A DNA stretch of 64,000 bases, from assembly GCF_004135975.1 (NCBI RefSeq), contig NZ_CP026538.1, forward strand, positions 3,968,001 to 4,032,000, written 5' to 3'. Each line of letters starts with the position of its first letter. Positions within the stretch are counted from its first letter, which is position 1. Below are positions 9,278 through 18,466 of the stretch, piece by piece. The stretch comes from Solidesulfovibrio carbinolicus. Its GTDB lineage: Bacteria; Desulfobacterota; Desulfovibrionia; Desulfovibrionales; Desulfovibrionaceae. Under the pieces are notes generated by a model that worked only from the letters and a program-made list of their open reading frames with translations, had not been told where the DNA came from and searched no databases. The position numbers and the translations under genes are program-made.

Positions 9278-9790
9278 TTACACGCCCTCACCGGCGGCGG
9301 CGTCTTCGAACCGGCCGCGTTTGCGGTTCTTGCGCACGGCCCCGGCCGGAAACACCCGGCCGCTCATGGCGATGTAGACGCCGGGGGGGCTGGACCAGAC
9401 CGCGCCCACGGCGCAGCCCACGTTAAAGGGCGCGTCGGAGGCGGCGAACCGGGCCGGGCTCATGGCCCCGGTCAGGACGATGGTCTTGCCCGGGATGTCG
9501 GCCAGAAACTCGGCCGTGCGGGTCATGGTGTCGGTGCCGTGGGTGATGAGCACGTGGCCGGCCGCGTCGGCGAGGATGTGTTCCCGCAGGGCGGCGCGCT
9601 CCTCGTCGGTGACGTAGAGGCTGTCCTTGCGGGCGATCTCGGTGACGCTCCAGGTGAAGTCCACCCCGGCCTGGGTCAGGATGGCCCCGACTTGCGGATC
9701 GCCCACGGAGTAGTCGGACAGGTCGTCGAAATAGACCTTGTCGATGGTTCCGCCCATGGAATAGACGGCAAGTTTCACATGTTTCCCCAT
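9278..9790 (-). CDS. asparaginase N-terminal-domain protein (half-length)
   Basis: A 170-residue protein matching only the N-terminal catalytic domain of type I/II L-asparaginases: the first catalytic threonine motif appears as SMGGTIDK and the second as ITHGTDTMTRTA. The C-terminal asparaginase domain is absent, and the sequence ends in a basic stretch (RKNRKRGR). Such one-domain proteins are a known branch of the superfamily, so this need not be a broken gene. The ATG at 9790 is chosen because residues upstream do not resemble the family; its ribosome site is weak, and a GTG four codons inside is possible. Its stop is five bases before the threonine dehydratase start, so the two are probably cotranscribed. 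Confidence 0.75.
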   Translation of the reverse strand: MGKHVKLAVYSMGGTIDKVYFDDLSDYSVGDPQVGAILTQAGVDFTWSVTEIARKDSLYVTDEERAALREHILADAAGHVLITHGTDTMTRTAEFLADIPGKTIVLTGAMSPARFAASDAPFNVGCAVGAVWSSPPGVYIAMSGRVFPAGAVRKNRKRGRFEDAAAGEGV

Positions 9791-9810
9791 TGCAAACTGT
9801 TTCCCCAGGT

Positions 9811-9856
9811 GGGGTTTCCAAAGGGGCTCAGCCCCTTTGGCCGCCGGAGGCATCTT
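9811..9856. repeat. dispersed palindromic repeat, copy 1
   Basis: A hairpin (CCAAAGGGGCTCAGCCCCTTTGG-like core, 9819-9840) followed by GCCGCCGGAGGCATCTT. The same 3' module occurs at three other places in the window, always next to a G/C-rich hairpin. It lies between livF and the asparaginase-like gene and could also end the liv transcript. Confidence 0.6.
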
Positions 9857-9900
9857 CCTCTTCTCAATCCACCGAAAACGCTGTGTTTTTTAAACCCCTA

Positions 9901-10605
9901 CTATCCACCCAAATAGGCTTCGCGGACGCGGTCGTCGGCGATGAGCGCTTCGCCCGTGCCGGAGAGGGTGATGGTTCCGACTTCGAGGACGTAGGCCTGG
10001 TGGGCGACCTTGAGGGCCGCGTAGGCGTTTTGTTCCACGAGGAGCACGGTCATGCCCTTGGCGTTGATCATGCGGATGATGTCGAAGACTTCCTTGACGA
10101 TAAGCGGGGCCAGGCCGAGGCTCGGCTCGTCGAGCATGACGAGCTCGGGCGCGGCCATGAGGGCACGGCCCACGGCCAGCATCTGCTGTTCGCCGCCGGA
10201 CAGCGTGCCGCCTTTCTGGTTGCGGCGCTCCGACAGGCGCGGAAAGAGTTCGAAAACCCAGTCGATGTCCTTGGCGATGCCGGCCTCGTCGCTGCGGCTG
10301 TAGGCTCCCAGGCGCAGGTTTTCCAGCACGCTCAGGTGGGCGAAGATGCGCCGGCCCTCGGGGGACATGACGATGCCGGACTTGACGATGTCCACCGGAT
10401 TCTTGGTGGAGATGTCCGTGCCGTTCCAGCTGATGCGGCCGCGCTTGTTCTTGACGAGGCCCGAGATGGCCCGCAGCGTGCTCGACTTGCCAGCGCCGTT
10501 AGCGCCAATGAGCGTCACGATGGAGCCTTTGGGCACATCGAGGGAGACGCCCTTTAAGGCATGGATGCCGCCGTAGTGGACGTGGAGATCGCGGATCTCA
10601 AGCAT
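9901..10605 (-). CDS. livF: branched-chain amino acid ABC transporter ATPase LivF
   Basis: A 234-residue ABC ATPase energising uptake of branched-chain or other hydrophobic amino acids. Walker A is GANGAGKS (34-41), the signature LSGGEQQML, and Walker B LVMLDEPSLGLAP. The short length and YGGIHALKGVSL opening are typical of LivF rather than LivG. It is the last gene of the first livKHMGF operon and overlaps livG by eight bases. Confidence 0.93.
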   Translation of the reverse strand: MLEIRDLHVHYGGIHALKGVSLDVPKGSIVTLIGANGAGKSSTLRAISGLVKNKRGRISWNGTDISTKNPVDIVKSGIVMSPEGRRIFAHLSVLENLRLGAYSRSDEAGIAKDIDWVFELFPRLSERRNQKGGTLSGGEQQMLAVGRALMAAPELVMLDEPSLGLAPLIVKEVFDIIRMINAKGMTVLLVEQNAYAALKVAHQAYVLEVGTITLSGTGEALIADDRVREAYLGG

Positions 10606-11383
10606 GGAGTCCCCCTTCCTCGCCGAGGTAGGCCAGGATCACCTTGGGATCGCGGCGGATGGCCTCGGGAGCGCCCTCGGCGATGGTGACGCCGTAATCG
10701 AGCACCCAGATGTGTTCGCAGATGCCCATGACGACTTTCATGTCGTGTTCGATGAGCAGGATGGTCAGGTCAAAGTCCTGGCGGATGGTGCGCACGAAAC
10801 CCATGAGGTCTTCGGACTCCTGGGGATTCATGCCGGCGGCGGGTTCGTCCAGGAGCAGAAACGACGGCTCGGTGGCCAGGGCCCGGGCGATTTCCAGGCG
10901 TCTTTGCGCGCCGTAGGCCAGGCTGGAGGCCTGTTCATCGGCCAAATCGGCCAAGCCCACGGCGGCCAGCAGCTCCAGGCAGTGGGCGCGCATGGCTTTG
11001 TCCTCGCGCAGGTAGCCCGGGGTAAACAGCACCGCGTCGATCCAGCTGGTCTTCTGGCGCAGGTGGCGGCCGATCATGACGTTTTCGAGCACGGTCTCGT
11101 TGCCGAACAGCCGGATGTTCTGGAAGGTGCGGGCGATGCCGGCCTTGCAGACCTTGTGCGGCGGCAGCCCCGTGACCTCCTGGCCGTCAAAGACGATGGA
11201 GCCGGTGGTCGGCTTGTAGAAGCCGGTGATCATGTTGAAGCAGGTGGTCTTGCCCGCGCCGTTGGGGCCAATGAGCCCGGCGATGGTTCCCCGGCGCACG
11301 GCCAGGGACAGGTCCGTCACCGCGGCCAAACCGCCAAAGCGCATGGTCACGTCGTTTGTGGCTAAAATCACGTCGCCGGACAT
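10598..11383 (-). CDS. livG: branched-chain amino acid ABC transporter ATPase LivG
   Basis: A 261-residue ABC ATPase with Walker A GPNGAGKT, the LivG-type insert around NIRLFGNETVLENVMIGRH, signature LAYGAQRRLEIARAL and Walker B LLLDEPAAGMNP. The start is set at 11383, where the ATG overlaps the livM stop by one base (TGATG), although the frame stays open for another 63 codons. Pairs with LivF on the cytoplasmic face of the LivHM channel. Confidence 0.93.
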   Translation of the reverse strand: MSGDVILATNDVTMRFGGLAAVTDLSLAVRRGTIAGLIGPNGAGKTTCFNMITGFYKPTTGSIVFDGQEVTGLPPHKVCKAGIARTFQNIRLFGNETVLENVMIGRHLRQKTSWIDAVLFTPGYLREDKAMRAHCLELLAAVGLADLADEQASSLAYGAQRRLEIARALATEPSFLLLDEPAAGMNPQESEDLMGFVRTIRQDFDLTILLIEHDMKVVMGICEHIWVLDYGVTIAEGAPEAIRRDPKVILAYLGEEGGLHA

Positions 11384-12420
11384 CACGCCCTCCCCCGGGA
11401 AAACACTTTGGACAGCGATTGCCAGTGCAGTTCGCGCATACCCATGAGGCCCTCGCGCCGGAAGAGGATGATCATGATGAGCGCCAGGGAAAACACCACC
11501 ATGCGCATCCCCGGCACGCCCGGCAGCTCGAAGCCGAAGATATCCACCGGATTTTCCACCACCCGCAGCCATTCGAGGAGCACGGTGATGCCGATGCCGG
11601 CCATGACCGTGCCGCTTAGGGAACCAAGGCCGCCGGCCACCACGATCATGAGGATGTTGAAGGTGAGGGTGAACAGGAACATCTTGGGGTCGATGGTGGT
11701 GAGCAGGCTGGCCAGGAGCGCGCCGCCGACGCCGGCGAAAAACGCGCCCACGGTAAAGGACAACAGCTTGTAGCGAAAGACGTTGACGCCCATGGCCCGG
11801 GCGGCGGCTTCGTCATCGCGGATGGCCTTGAGCACGTTGCCGGTGTTGCTTTTGAGCAGCCGCACGATGACGTAGAGGGTGACCAGGCACCAGCCGAAGT
11901 TCCACCACAGGTTGGCGTAGTCGGGAATGCCCTTGAACCCCAGCGCGCCGTTGGTCAGGCGGGGGAAGTTGTTGGCCAGCACGCGGATGATCTCGGCAAA
12001 GCCCAGGGTGGCGATGCCGAGGTAGTCGTCGCCCAGGCGCAGGAGCGGAAAGCCCACCAGCGCGCCGATGGCGGCGGCCACAATGCCGCCGGCCAGGACG
12101 GCGGCCAAAAACGGGGCATGGGTGTTTTGCACCCAGTCATAGGCCGGCTCCAGCAAAAAGAGCATGTCCTTCTGGTCCGGGGTCATGATCAGGATGGAGC
12201 AGACATAGGCCCCGATGGCCATGAACCCGGCATGGCCGAGGCTGAACAGCCCGGTGAAGCCGTAGATGAGGTTCAGCGACAGGGCCAGGATGATGTTGAT
12301 GGCGATAAGGTTCAAGATCTGGATCTTGTAGCCGTCGAAGTTGCCTTCGGCCAGCCACAGAAATCCGCCCAGGGCCAGCACGGCCACGAGATTGAGGATG
12401 ACGGTTTGTCCGCGTCGCAT
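11383..12420 (-). CDS. livM: branched-chain amino acid ABC transporter permease LivM
   Basis: A 345-residue permease with about nine to ten hydrophobic segments. Family hallmarks are SLNLIYGFTGLFSLGHAGFM near residue 55 and GVNVFRYKLLSFTVGAFFAGVGGAL in the second half. Start and stop overlap the neighbouring liv genes by one base on both sides, indicating translational coupling with livH and livG. Confidence 0.93.
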   Translation of the reverse strand: MRRGQTVILNLVAVLALGGFLWLAEGNFDGYKIQILNLIAINIILALSLNLIYGFTGLFSLGHAGFMAIGAYVCSILIMTPDQKDMLFLLEPAYDWVQNTHAPFLAAVLAGGIVAAAIGALVGFPLLRLGDDYLGIATLGFAEIIRVLANNFPRLTNGALGFKGIPDYANLWWNFGWCLVTLYVIVRLLKSNTGNVLKAIRDDEAAARAMGVNVFRYKLLSFTVGAFFAGVGGALLASLLTTIDPKMFLFTLTFNILMIVVAGGLGSLSGTVMAGIGITVLLEWLRVVENPVDIFGFELPGVPGMRMVVFSLALIMIILFRREGLMGMRELHWQSLSKVFSRGRA

Positions 12421-13313
12421 CAGACTTTATCCTCCAGACGTTCGCCTAAAAGGCCTGTCGGCTTGAACATCAGGACGGCGATGAGCAGCACGAAGGCAAA
12501 CGCGTCCCGATAGCCGGCCAGATCGGGGAAGAACGCCACGGTCATGATCTCAATGAATCCCAGGGCCAGACCGCCGATGACCGCGCCCTGGATGGAGCCG
12601 ATGCCGCCGAAGACGGCGGCGATGAAGGCCTTGAATCCGGGGATGGTGCCCATGATGGGCTGGAGCTGGGGATAGCGCAGGGCCCACATGATGCCGCTGG
12701 CGGCGGCCAGGGCCGAGCCGATGCCAAAGGTCAGGGCGATGATGCGGTTGACCGGCACGCCCATGAGGTAGCTCGTCTCAATGTCCTTGCTGATGGCCCG
12801 CATGCCAAGGCCGGCCTTGGTGCGGTAGACGATCCAGATAAGCCCGAGCATCAGCGCCAGGGACAGCAGCGGCACGAACAGCGTCAGCGGCAGCACCCGC
12901 ACCCCGCCCATGATGATGGGGTCTTCCAGCCATTGGGGCCGGTAGACCTCGCGGGGGATGGCCTGGAAAAAGACGATGGCCACGTTTTGGAGAAAAAAGG
13001 AGACGCCGATGGAGCTGATGAGCGCCGAAATTCGGGGAGCGTCGCGCAGCGGCCGGTAGGCCACCTGATCGACCACGATGCCGAGCGTCGCCGTGACGAC
13101 GATGGCGATGACCATGGCCACGGGCCAGGGGAGATTGGCCAGAGTGATGCCCCAGAAAACGAAATACGCCCCGAGCATGAACATTTCGCTGTGGGCGAAA
13201 TTGATCAGGCGCAGGATGCCGTAGACCATCGTGTAGCCGATGGCGACCAGGGCGTAGAGGCTGCCCAGGGTCAGGCTGTTGAGCATGTGCTGGATGAACG
13301 TCGCCGAGTTCAT
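12420..13313 (-). CDS. livH: branched-chain amino acid ABC transporter permease LivH
   Basis: A 297-residue permease with about eight membrane segments and the LivH opening SLTLGSLYALVAIGYTMVYG followed by INFAHSEMFMLGAY. The C-terminal FKPTGLLG motif is typical. The gene lies 96 bases downstream of livK, with a perfect hairpin in that gap, and overlaps livM by one base. Confidence 0.93.
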   Translation of the reverse strand: MNSATFIQHMLNSLTLGSLYALVAIGYTMVYGILRLINFAHSEMFMLGAYFVFWGITLANLPWPVAMVIAIVVTATLGIVVDQVAYRPLRDAPRISALISSIGVSFFLQNVAIVFFQAIPREVYRPQWLEDPIIMGGVRVLPLTLFVPLLSLALMLGLIWIVYRTKAGLGMRAISKDIETSYLMGVPVNRIIALTFGIGSALAAASGIMWALRYPQLQPIMGTIPGFKAFIAAVFGGIGSIQGAVIGGLALGFIEIMTVAFFPDLAGYRDAFAFVLLIAVLMFKPTGLLGERLEDKV

Positions 13314-13353
13314 GCGGGGGTCCTTGCCTGCGGTTTCGCCGCCCGGTCGGTTT

Positions 13354-13386
13354 GGCGGGACGGCCCCTTTAAGGGGCCGTCCCGCC
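13354..13386. promoter_or_regulatory. perfect hairpin between livK and livH
   Basis: Inverted repeat with 16-base arms (GGCGGGACGGCCCCTT and its complement) around one central base, in the livK-livH gap. No T-run follows on the minus strand, so full termination is unlikely. The usual role of such a structure is to protect the upstream livK message and lower transcription or stability of the distal genes. Confidence 0.7.
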
Positions 13387-13409
13387 GCTGGCGAAACGCG
13401 TCGTACGGT

Positions 13410-14543
13410 TTAGAGTTCGGGGGTGATTTCGCCTTCGTAGATCTTCTTGCCGTCCTTGATCACCACGAGGCCCACGGGCTTTTCGGCGTCGTGGGTTTCG
13501 TTGATGGTGGTGGCGCCGGTGACGCCCTGGAATCCCTTGGTGGCGGCCAGGGCCTTGGCGATGGACTCGGGGTCGGCCTTGCCGGCGCGGGTGATGGCGT
13601 CGAGGATGATCATGTAGGCGTCGTAGCCCAGGGCGGCGTTCACGTTGAGTTCCTTGCCGGGATACTGGGCCTTCCAGGCGGCGGTGAACTTCTTGGCCAT
13701 CTCGGTCATGTTCTTCATGGACGGATCATAGGGGAAGGTGGTGTGGACGAACCCTTCCACGGCGGCGCCGCCGATGTCGGTGATCTTGGGGTTGTCCATG
13801 GCGTCGCCGCCCATGATCTTGAAGGTGGCGCCGAGCTCCTTGGCCTGCTTCATGATGATGGCGCCCTCGGCGAAGTAGGAGGGGATGAACAGAACGTCGG
13901 GCTTTTCGGAAATGATCTTGGTCAGCTGGGCGGTGAAGTCCTGGTCGCCGGACTGGTAGTTGAGCGTGGCCACGACCTGGCCGCCGAGCTTGGTGAAGGA
14001 CTTGCTGAAGAACTTGGACAGGCCGACCGAGTAGTCGCTGGCCAGGTCGACGAGCATGGCGGCCTTTTTCAGGCCCAGGGTCTTATACGCGTAGGTGGCC
14101 GCGCCGGCGCCCTGGTAGGGGTCGATGAAGCACACGCGGAAGATGTACTTCTTGCCCTGGGTGACCAGCGGGTTGGTGCAGCTGGTGCCGACCTGGGGGA
14201 TGCCGGCCTTTTCCGAGACTTCGCCGCCGGCCATGGCCAGGGAGGAGCCGTAGGTGCCGATGATGGCCTGGACTTTTTCCTTTTCGATCAGGCGTTTGAC
14301 GGCGTTGGCCGCTTCGACCTTATCGGACTTGTTGTCCACGACGAACAGTTCGACCTTTTTGCCGAGAACCGTGGGGTTCTCCTTGGCGGCGAGCTGCACG
14401 CCTTCGAGTTCCAGCTGTCCGCCGAAGGCGTTCTGGCCGGTCAGGGGCAAAAAGACGCCGATCTTGACGGTGTCGTCGGCGGCCAGGGCCGCGTTGGCGA
14501 AACCGAGCACCAAAGCCAGGCACAAAAGAAGCATTTTGCGCAT
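13410..14543 (-). CDS. livK: branched-chain amino acid ABC transporter substrate-binding protein LivK
   Basis: A 377-residue periplasmic binding protein of the type 1 fold. Residues 1-22 form a signal peptide (basic MRKM, hydrophobic core, cleavage near ANAALAADD). KIGVFLPLTGQNAFGGQLELEG is the family opening. The ATG is preceded by GGAGG. First transporter gene of the operon, 51 bases downstream of the iclR-family gene, which is probably cotranscribed. The bound ligand could be leucine/isoleucine/valine or another small carboxylate or amide; sequence alone does not settle it. Confidence 0.92.
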   Translation of the reverse strand: MRKMLLLCLALVLGFANAALAADDTVKIGVFLPLTGQNAFGGQLELEGVQLAAKENPTVLGKKVELFVVDNKSDKVEAANAVKRLIEKEKVQAIIGTYGSSLAMAGGEVSEKAGIPQVGTSCTNPLVTQGKKYIFRVCFIDPYQGAGAATYAYKTLGLKKAAMLVDLASDYSVGLSKFFSKSFTKLGGQVVATLNYQSGDQDFTAQLTKIISEKPDVLFIPSYFAEGAIIMKQAKELGATFKIMGGDAMDNPKITDIGGAAVEGFVHTTFPYDPSMKNMTEMAKKFTAAWKAQYPGKELNVNAALGYDAYMIILDAITRAGKADPESIAKALAATKGFQGVTGATTINETHDAEKPVGLVVIKDGKKIYEGEITPEL

Positions 14544-14594
14544 GAGAAGTCCTCCACGTTGCGGTTTTCGCCGGCGGCCGATGCGGCCCGGCGG

Positions 14595-15362
14595 TTACAG
14601 CGAGACCACGGCCGATATTTTCTTGGCCAACTCCACCAGATAGCCGGCGAAGAGGCGCTCGAACTCCTGCATGGAATAGGTGGCGGTGGACGAGTCGAAG
14701 CTGACCGCGCCGACCACCTCGCCGGTGCGCAGGGAAAACAGCGGCGCGCCGATGGCGATGAGCCCCGGCAGCGATTCTTCATTATTTTTCGCGTAGCCCA
14801 GTTCCCGGGCCTCGGCCAGCTCGGCTTCAAGCACGGCCTTGTCGGTGATGGTGCGGTCGGTCTTGGCGGAAAGCGTCAGGCGCGACATGACGCCGGCCAG
14901 GGCGCGCGGCTCCATGAAGGCCATGGCGGCCTTGCCGGCGGCCAGATAGTGCAGGGACGAGGCGTAGCTGAACGACCGGAAGACCCGGGTGTCGGCCGAG
15001 TCGCGGCGATAGACGAGATAGACGGCATCCCGGGAGAGCAGGGCCACGTCGATGTGGATGCCGTGGCGGGCGGCGGCTTCGTCCACAAAGGGGCGCAGGC
15101 CGCGCACCAGCTCGCTGGTCTCGATCATGGACTGGGCCAGGGCCAGGGTGCGCACGCCCAGACGGTAAAGCCCGGAACGGGGGTCGCGGGCCAGGTAGTC
15201 CTGTTCGCAGTAGGTGGTGACGTAACGGTGGGCGGAAGTTTTGCTTATGCCCACACGGGCGGCGATTTCGCTTAAAGTGAAGCCGGCGTCCTCGACGCCG
15301 AACAGGTCGAGGATGGCCAGCCCCTTGGCCAGGGATTCGGATATATTGGCCTTTCCCGACAC
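14595..15362 (-). CDS. IclR-family transcriptional regulator
   Basis: A 255-residue regulator: an N-terminal winged helix-turn-helix (about 8-70, FTLSEIAARVGISKTSAHRYV) and an IclR effector domain (about 75-250). The start is a GTG at 15362 preceded by GGAG eight bases upstream. Situated just upstream of livKHMGF in the same direction, so it probably controls that operon and itself. A perfect palindrome 35 bases upstream of the start is a likely binding site. The effector, perhaps the imported ligand or a breakdown product, is unknown. Confidence 0.88.
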   Translation of the reverse strand: MSGKANISESLAKGLAILDLFGVEDAGFTLSEIAARVGISKTSAHRYVTTYCEQDYLARDPRSGLYRLGVRTLALAQSMIETSELVRGLRPFVDEAAARHGIHIDVALLSRDAVYLVYRRDSADTRVFRSFSYASSLHYLAAGKAAMAFMEPRALAGVMSRLTLSAKTDRTITDKAVLEAELAEARELGYAKNNEESLPGLIAIGAPLFSLRTGEVVGAVSFDSSTATYSMQEFERLFAGYLVELAKKISAVVSL

Positions 15363-15396
15363 GAAATCGGCTCCATTTGCTGAAAATGTGAACTAC

Positions 15397-15415
15397 CGTT
15401 CCGGCAGCCGGAACG
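15397..15415. promoter_or_regulatory. 19-base palindrome, likely IclR-type operator
   Basis: CGTTCCGGCAGCCGGAACG, perfect 9-1-9 symmetry, located 35 bases upstream of the iclR-family start in the divergent gap with the HicB-like gene. IclR-family operators are commonly short TTCCG/CGGAA-type palindromes near the regulator's own promoter. Confidence 0.6.
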
Positions 15416-15574
15416 ACCGGCCCGCTGAGTGATACACGGCGACCGCCCGGCTGTCAAAGGCTGGGGGAAGAATTTCGTGACGTGTTCGGGAAACAGGGCA
15501 CAATAGTGGCGATCCTTCGGAGGGGGCGGGGACGGGCCACAAAATAGGCGGCGGGCGGTGTCGAAGAAGAGCAT

Positions 15575-15603
15575 TTGACACAGGGCCTATATTTGTGGAT
15601 AGA
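15575..15603 (+). promoter_or_regulatory. possible sigma-70 promoter of the HicB-like gene
   Basis: A consensus TTGACA (15575-15580) is followed after 17 bases by GATAGA, in an AT-rich stretch just before the HicB-like start. The -10 match is poor, and the start codon lies only about 23 bases beyond it. Confidence 0.35.
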
Positions 15604-15625
15604 TATAAAATATCAGGACGAGACC

Positions 15626-15997
15626 ATGGCCAGCAAAATACTCCGATTCGAAGACTACCCATTTCAGATCACTCCCCTTTCCGACGAAGAAGGCGGCGGG
15701 TATCTGATCACGTTTCCCGATTTGCCCGGCTGTATGAGCGACGGGGACACCCCGGAAGAGGCCATGGAAATGGGAAGGGATGCGTTTGCCAGCTGGATGG
15801 CGGTCCATGTGGAGGAAGGCAGGGAAATTCCGGCCCCGGGCAGCGGCGGCCCGGCATCGGGCAAGTTCAACCTGCGCGCGCCCAAGAGTCTCCATGCCAA
15901 ATTGGCCCGGCAGGCGGAAGCTGAGGGGGTCAGCATGAACACGCTGGCCGTGGCGTTGCTGGCCGAAGGGTTGGGAAGAAAGCAGGTCGGCGGGTGA
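15626..15997 (+). CDS. HicB-family antitoxin-like protein, no HicA partner
   Basis: A 123-residue protein. Residues 10-60 (FQITPLSDEEGGGYLITFPDLPGCMSDGDTPEEA) form the HicB partial-RNase-H fold, and the C-terminus (FNLRAPKSLHAKLARQAEAEGVSMNTLAVALLAEGL) is a ribbon-helix-helix DNA-binding region of the Arc/CopG type. In standard hicAB loci a HicA toxin of about 60-80 residues is adjacent; no such frame with the expected HicA motifs is seen on either side. The ATG at 15626 follows CAGGACGAG. It may be an orphan antitoxin serving a distant toxin, or simply a regulator. Confidence 0.82.
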   Translation: MASKILRFEDYPFQITPLSDEEGGGYLITFPDLPGCMSDGDTPEEAMEMGRDAFASWMAVHVEEGREIPAPGSGGPASGKFNLRAPKSLHAKLARQAEAEGVSMNTLAVALLAEGLGRKQVGG

Positions 15998-16029
15998 CAA
16001 TGGGATTGCAACCGGATTGACGCCCCGCC

Positions 16030-16062
16030 AAAAAGCGCGGCGGGGAAACCTCCCCGCCGCGC
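16030..16062 (-). terminator. intrinsic terminator of the second liv operon
   Basis: Perfect 12-bp stem (GCGCGGCGGGGA and its complement, 16035-16062) with AACC loop. On the minus strand the stem is followed by TTTTT. Located 33 bases beyond the livF stop; it may also act weakly on the convergent HicB-like transcript. Confidence 0.8.
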
Positions 16063-16094
16063 GCGAAAATTCCTCTGCCGAACTGGCGTCGCAA

Positions 16095-16788
<694 letters not shown>

Positions 16789-16802
<14 letters not shown>

Positions 16803-17568
16803 GGGCGTCCCCTCCGAGATAGGCTTCGATGACGCCCGGGTCGCGCTGCACATCCTCGGGCGCGCCCACGGCGATGGTCTGGCCGAAATTGAGCACCATC
16901 ACCCGGTCGCACAGCCCCATGACCATGGGCACGTTGTGTTCGATGAGGAGCACCGTGAGGTCGAAGCGTTCCTTGATGTCGCGAATGAAATCGGCCAGCC
17001 CGAGCTTCTCCGAAGGATTAAGGCCGGCAGCCGGCTCGTCGAGGAGCAACAGCTTGGGCGTTAACGCCAAGGCCCGGGCGATCTCCAGCCGGCGGCGGTC
17101 GCCGTAGGGCAGCGAAGCGGCCAGATGATCGGCCCGGTCCTCCAGGCCGACCAGACGCAGCAGATCGTAGGCGCGCTCGGTGACGGCCTCGTCCTCGCGG
17201 CGGCTGCCCGGGGTGAAGCACAGGCCGGAGAGCAGCCCGTGGCGGGCCTGGACCCGGCCGGCCACGCGCACGTTGTCCATAAGCGTCAGCCCGCCAAACA
17301 GGCGGATGTTCTGGAAGGTGCGGGCCAGTCCCAGCCGGGCGATGGCCTCGGGCTTGGCCCGGGTCACGTCGTGGCCGTCAAAGACCACCGTGCCGGAATC
17401 GGCCCGGGTCATGCCGGTGAGCAGATTGAAAAAGGTGGTCTTGCCCGCGCCGTTGGGGCCGATGAGCCCCATGATCTCGCCACGCCGCACCTCGATGGAG
17501 ACGTCGCACACGGCCATGAGCCCGCCGAAGCGGCGGCGCAGGTCGGTGGCTTGCAGCAGCGCGCTCAT
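16789..17568 (-). CDS. livG: branched-chain amino acid ABC transporter ATPase LivG, second operon
   Basis: A 259-residue ABC ATPase with Walker A GPNGAGKT, the LivG-type insert (NIRLFGGLTLMDNVRVAGR), signature LPYGDRRRLEIARAL and Walker B LLLDEPAAGLNP. Start chosen at 17568, where the ATG overlaps the livM stop (ATGA); 57 upstream codons are open but overlap livM. Confidence 0.92.
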
Positions 17569-18464
17569 GCCGCCCCTCCCCGGCCGGCCAGCCGCGACCG
17601 CAAGGCGGCCAGGCCGCCCATGATGCCCTGGGGCAGATAGACGCAGGCGGCGACCAGCACCACGCCGTTTAAGATCATACGCGAGTCCTTGAGCGGACGC
17701 AAAAGCTCCGGCAGGCTGACCAACAGCGCCGCGCCGCACAGCGGCCCCCAGATGGAGCGCGAACCGCCGATGAGCACGTAGGCCAGACAGGTGACCGAGG
17801 CGTCGAAGGTGCCCTGCCGGGCGTTCCAGGTATTGAGGAACGGCGCGGACATGGCTCCGGTGACGCCGGCCAGGGCGCAGCCCAGGACAAAGGCCGTGAC
17901 CTTGTTGCCGGTGGTGGCCACGCCCATGGCCCCGGCGGCCAGCTCGTCCTCGCGCACGGCGAAAAAGGCCAGGCCCCGGCCCATGTTGCCGATGCGCCAG
18001 ACCAGAAACAGGGCGAAAAGAAACAGCGGCCCGAAAAACCAGATGTAGTCCAGGCGCGACTCAAAGGCCTGGGGGATGCCGAAGATGCCGACCGCGCCGC
18101 CGGCGATGGGCATGTTGAGCACGGCCACGTTGACCACCTGGACAAAGGCCACGGTGGCCAGGGCCAGATAGATGCCGCGCAGGCGCAGGGCCGGATAGCC
18201 TACGGCGATGCCCAGGATCACGGACAGGACCAGCGCCCCCAGCCACTCCAGGGGGAACATCCAAAAGCCCAGGGCCTCGCGCAGGGGGGCCAGGGCCGGA
18301 TGGGTGCCCATGATGGCGGCCACGTAGCCGCCCAGGGAATAAAACCCGATGCTGGCCAGGGACAGCTGGCCGGCCATGAGCGGGAAATAGATGCTCAGTC
18401 CCAACAGCGCCTGCTGCACGATGGTGACGAGCAGAAACCCGTAATTTTCAAAAAAGCCCGACAT
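17565..18464 (-). CDS. livM: branched-chain amino acid ABC transporter permease LivM, second operon
   Basis: A 299-residue permease with about eight hydrophobic segments and the LivM hallmark GQLSLASIGFYSLGGYVAA near residue 30. It is about 45 residues shorter at the N-terminus than the LivM at 11.4 kb, within the family range. Two bases separate it from livH, and it overlaps livG by four. Confidence 0.9.
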   Translation of the reverse strand: MSGFFENYGFLLVTIVQQALLGLSIYFPLMAGQLSLASIGFYSLGGYVAAIMGTHPALAPLREALGFWMFPLEWLGALVLSVILGIAVGYPALRLRGIYLALATVAFVQVVNVAVLNMPIAGGAVGIFGIPQAFESRLDYIWFFGPLFLFALFLVWRIGNMGRGLAFFAVREDELAAGAMGVATTGNKVTAFVLGCALAGVTGAMSAPFLNTWNARQGTFDASVTCLAYVLIGGSRSIWGPLCGAALLVSLPELLRPLKDSRMILNGVVLVAACVYLPQGIMGGLAALRSRLAGRGGAA

Positions 18465-18466
18465 GA

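Noticed and set aside
9278..9790. The asparaginase-like gene as a truncated pseudogene
   Set aside because: One-domain asparaginase-like proteins exist, both catalytic threonine motifs are intact, and the gene is tightly spaced with its neighbour.
15363..15625. A hidden hicA gene upstream of the HicB-like gene
   Set aside because: No frame of 60-80 codons with HicA-type residues was found on either strand in this gap.
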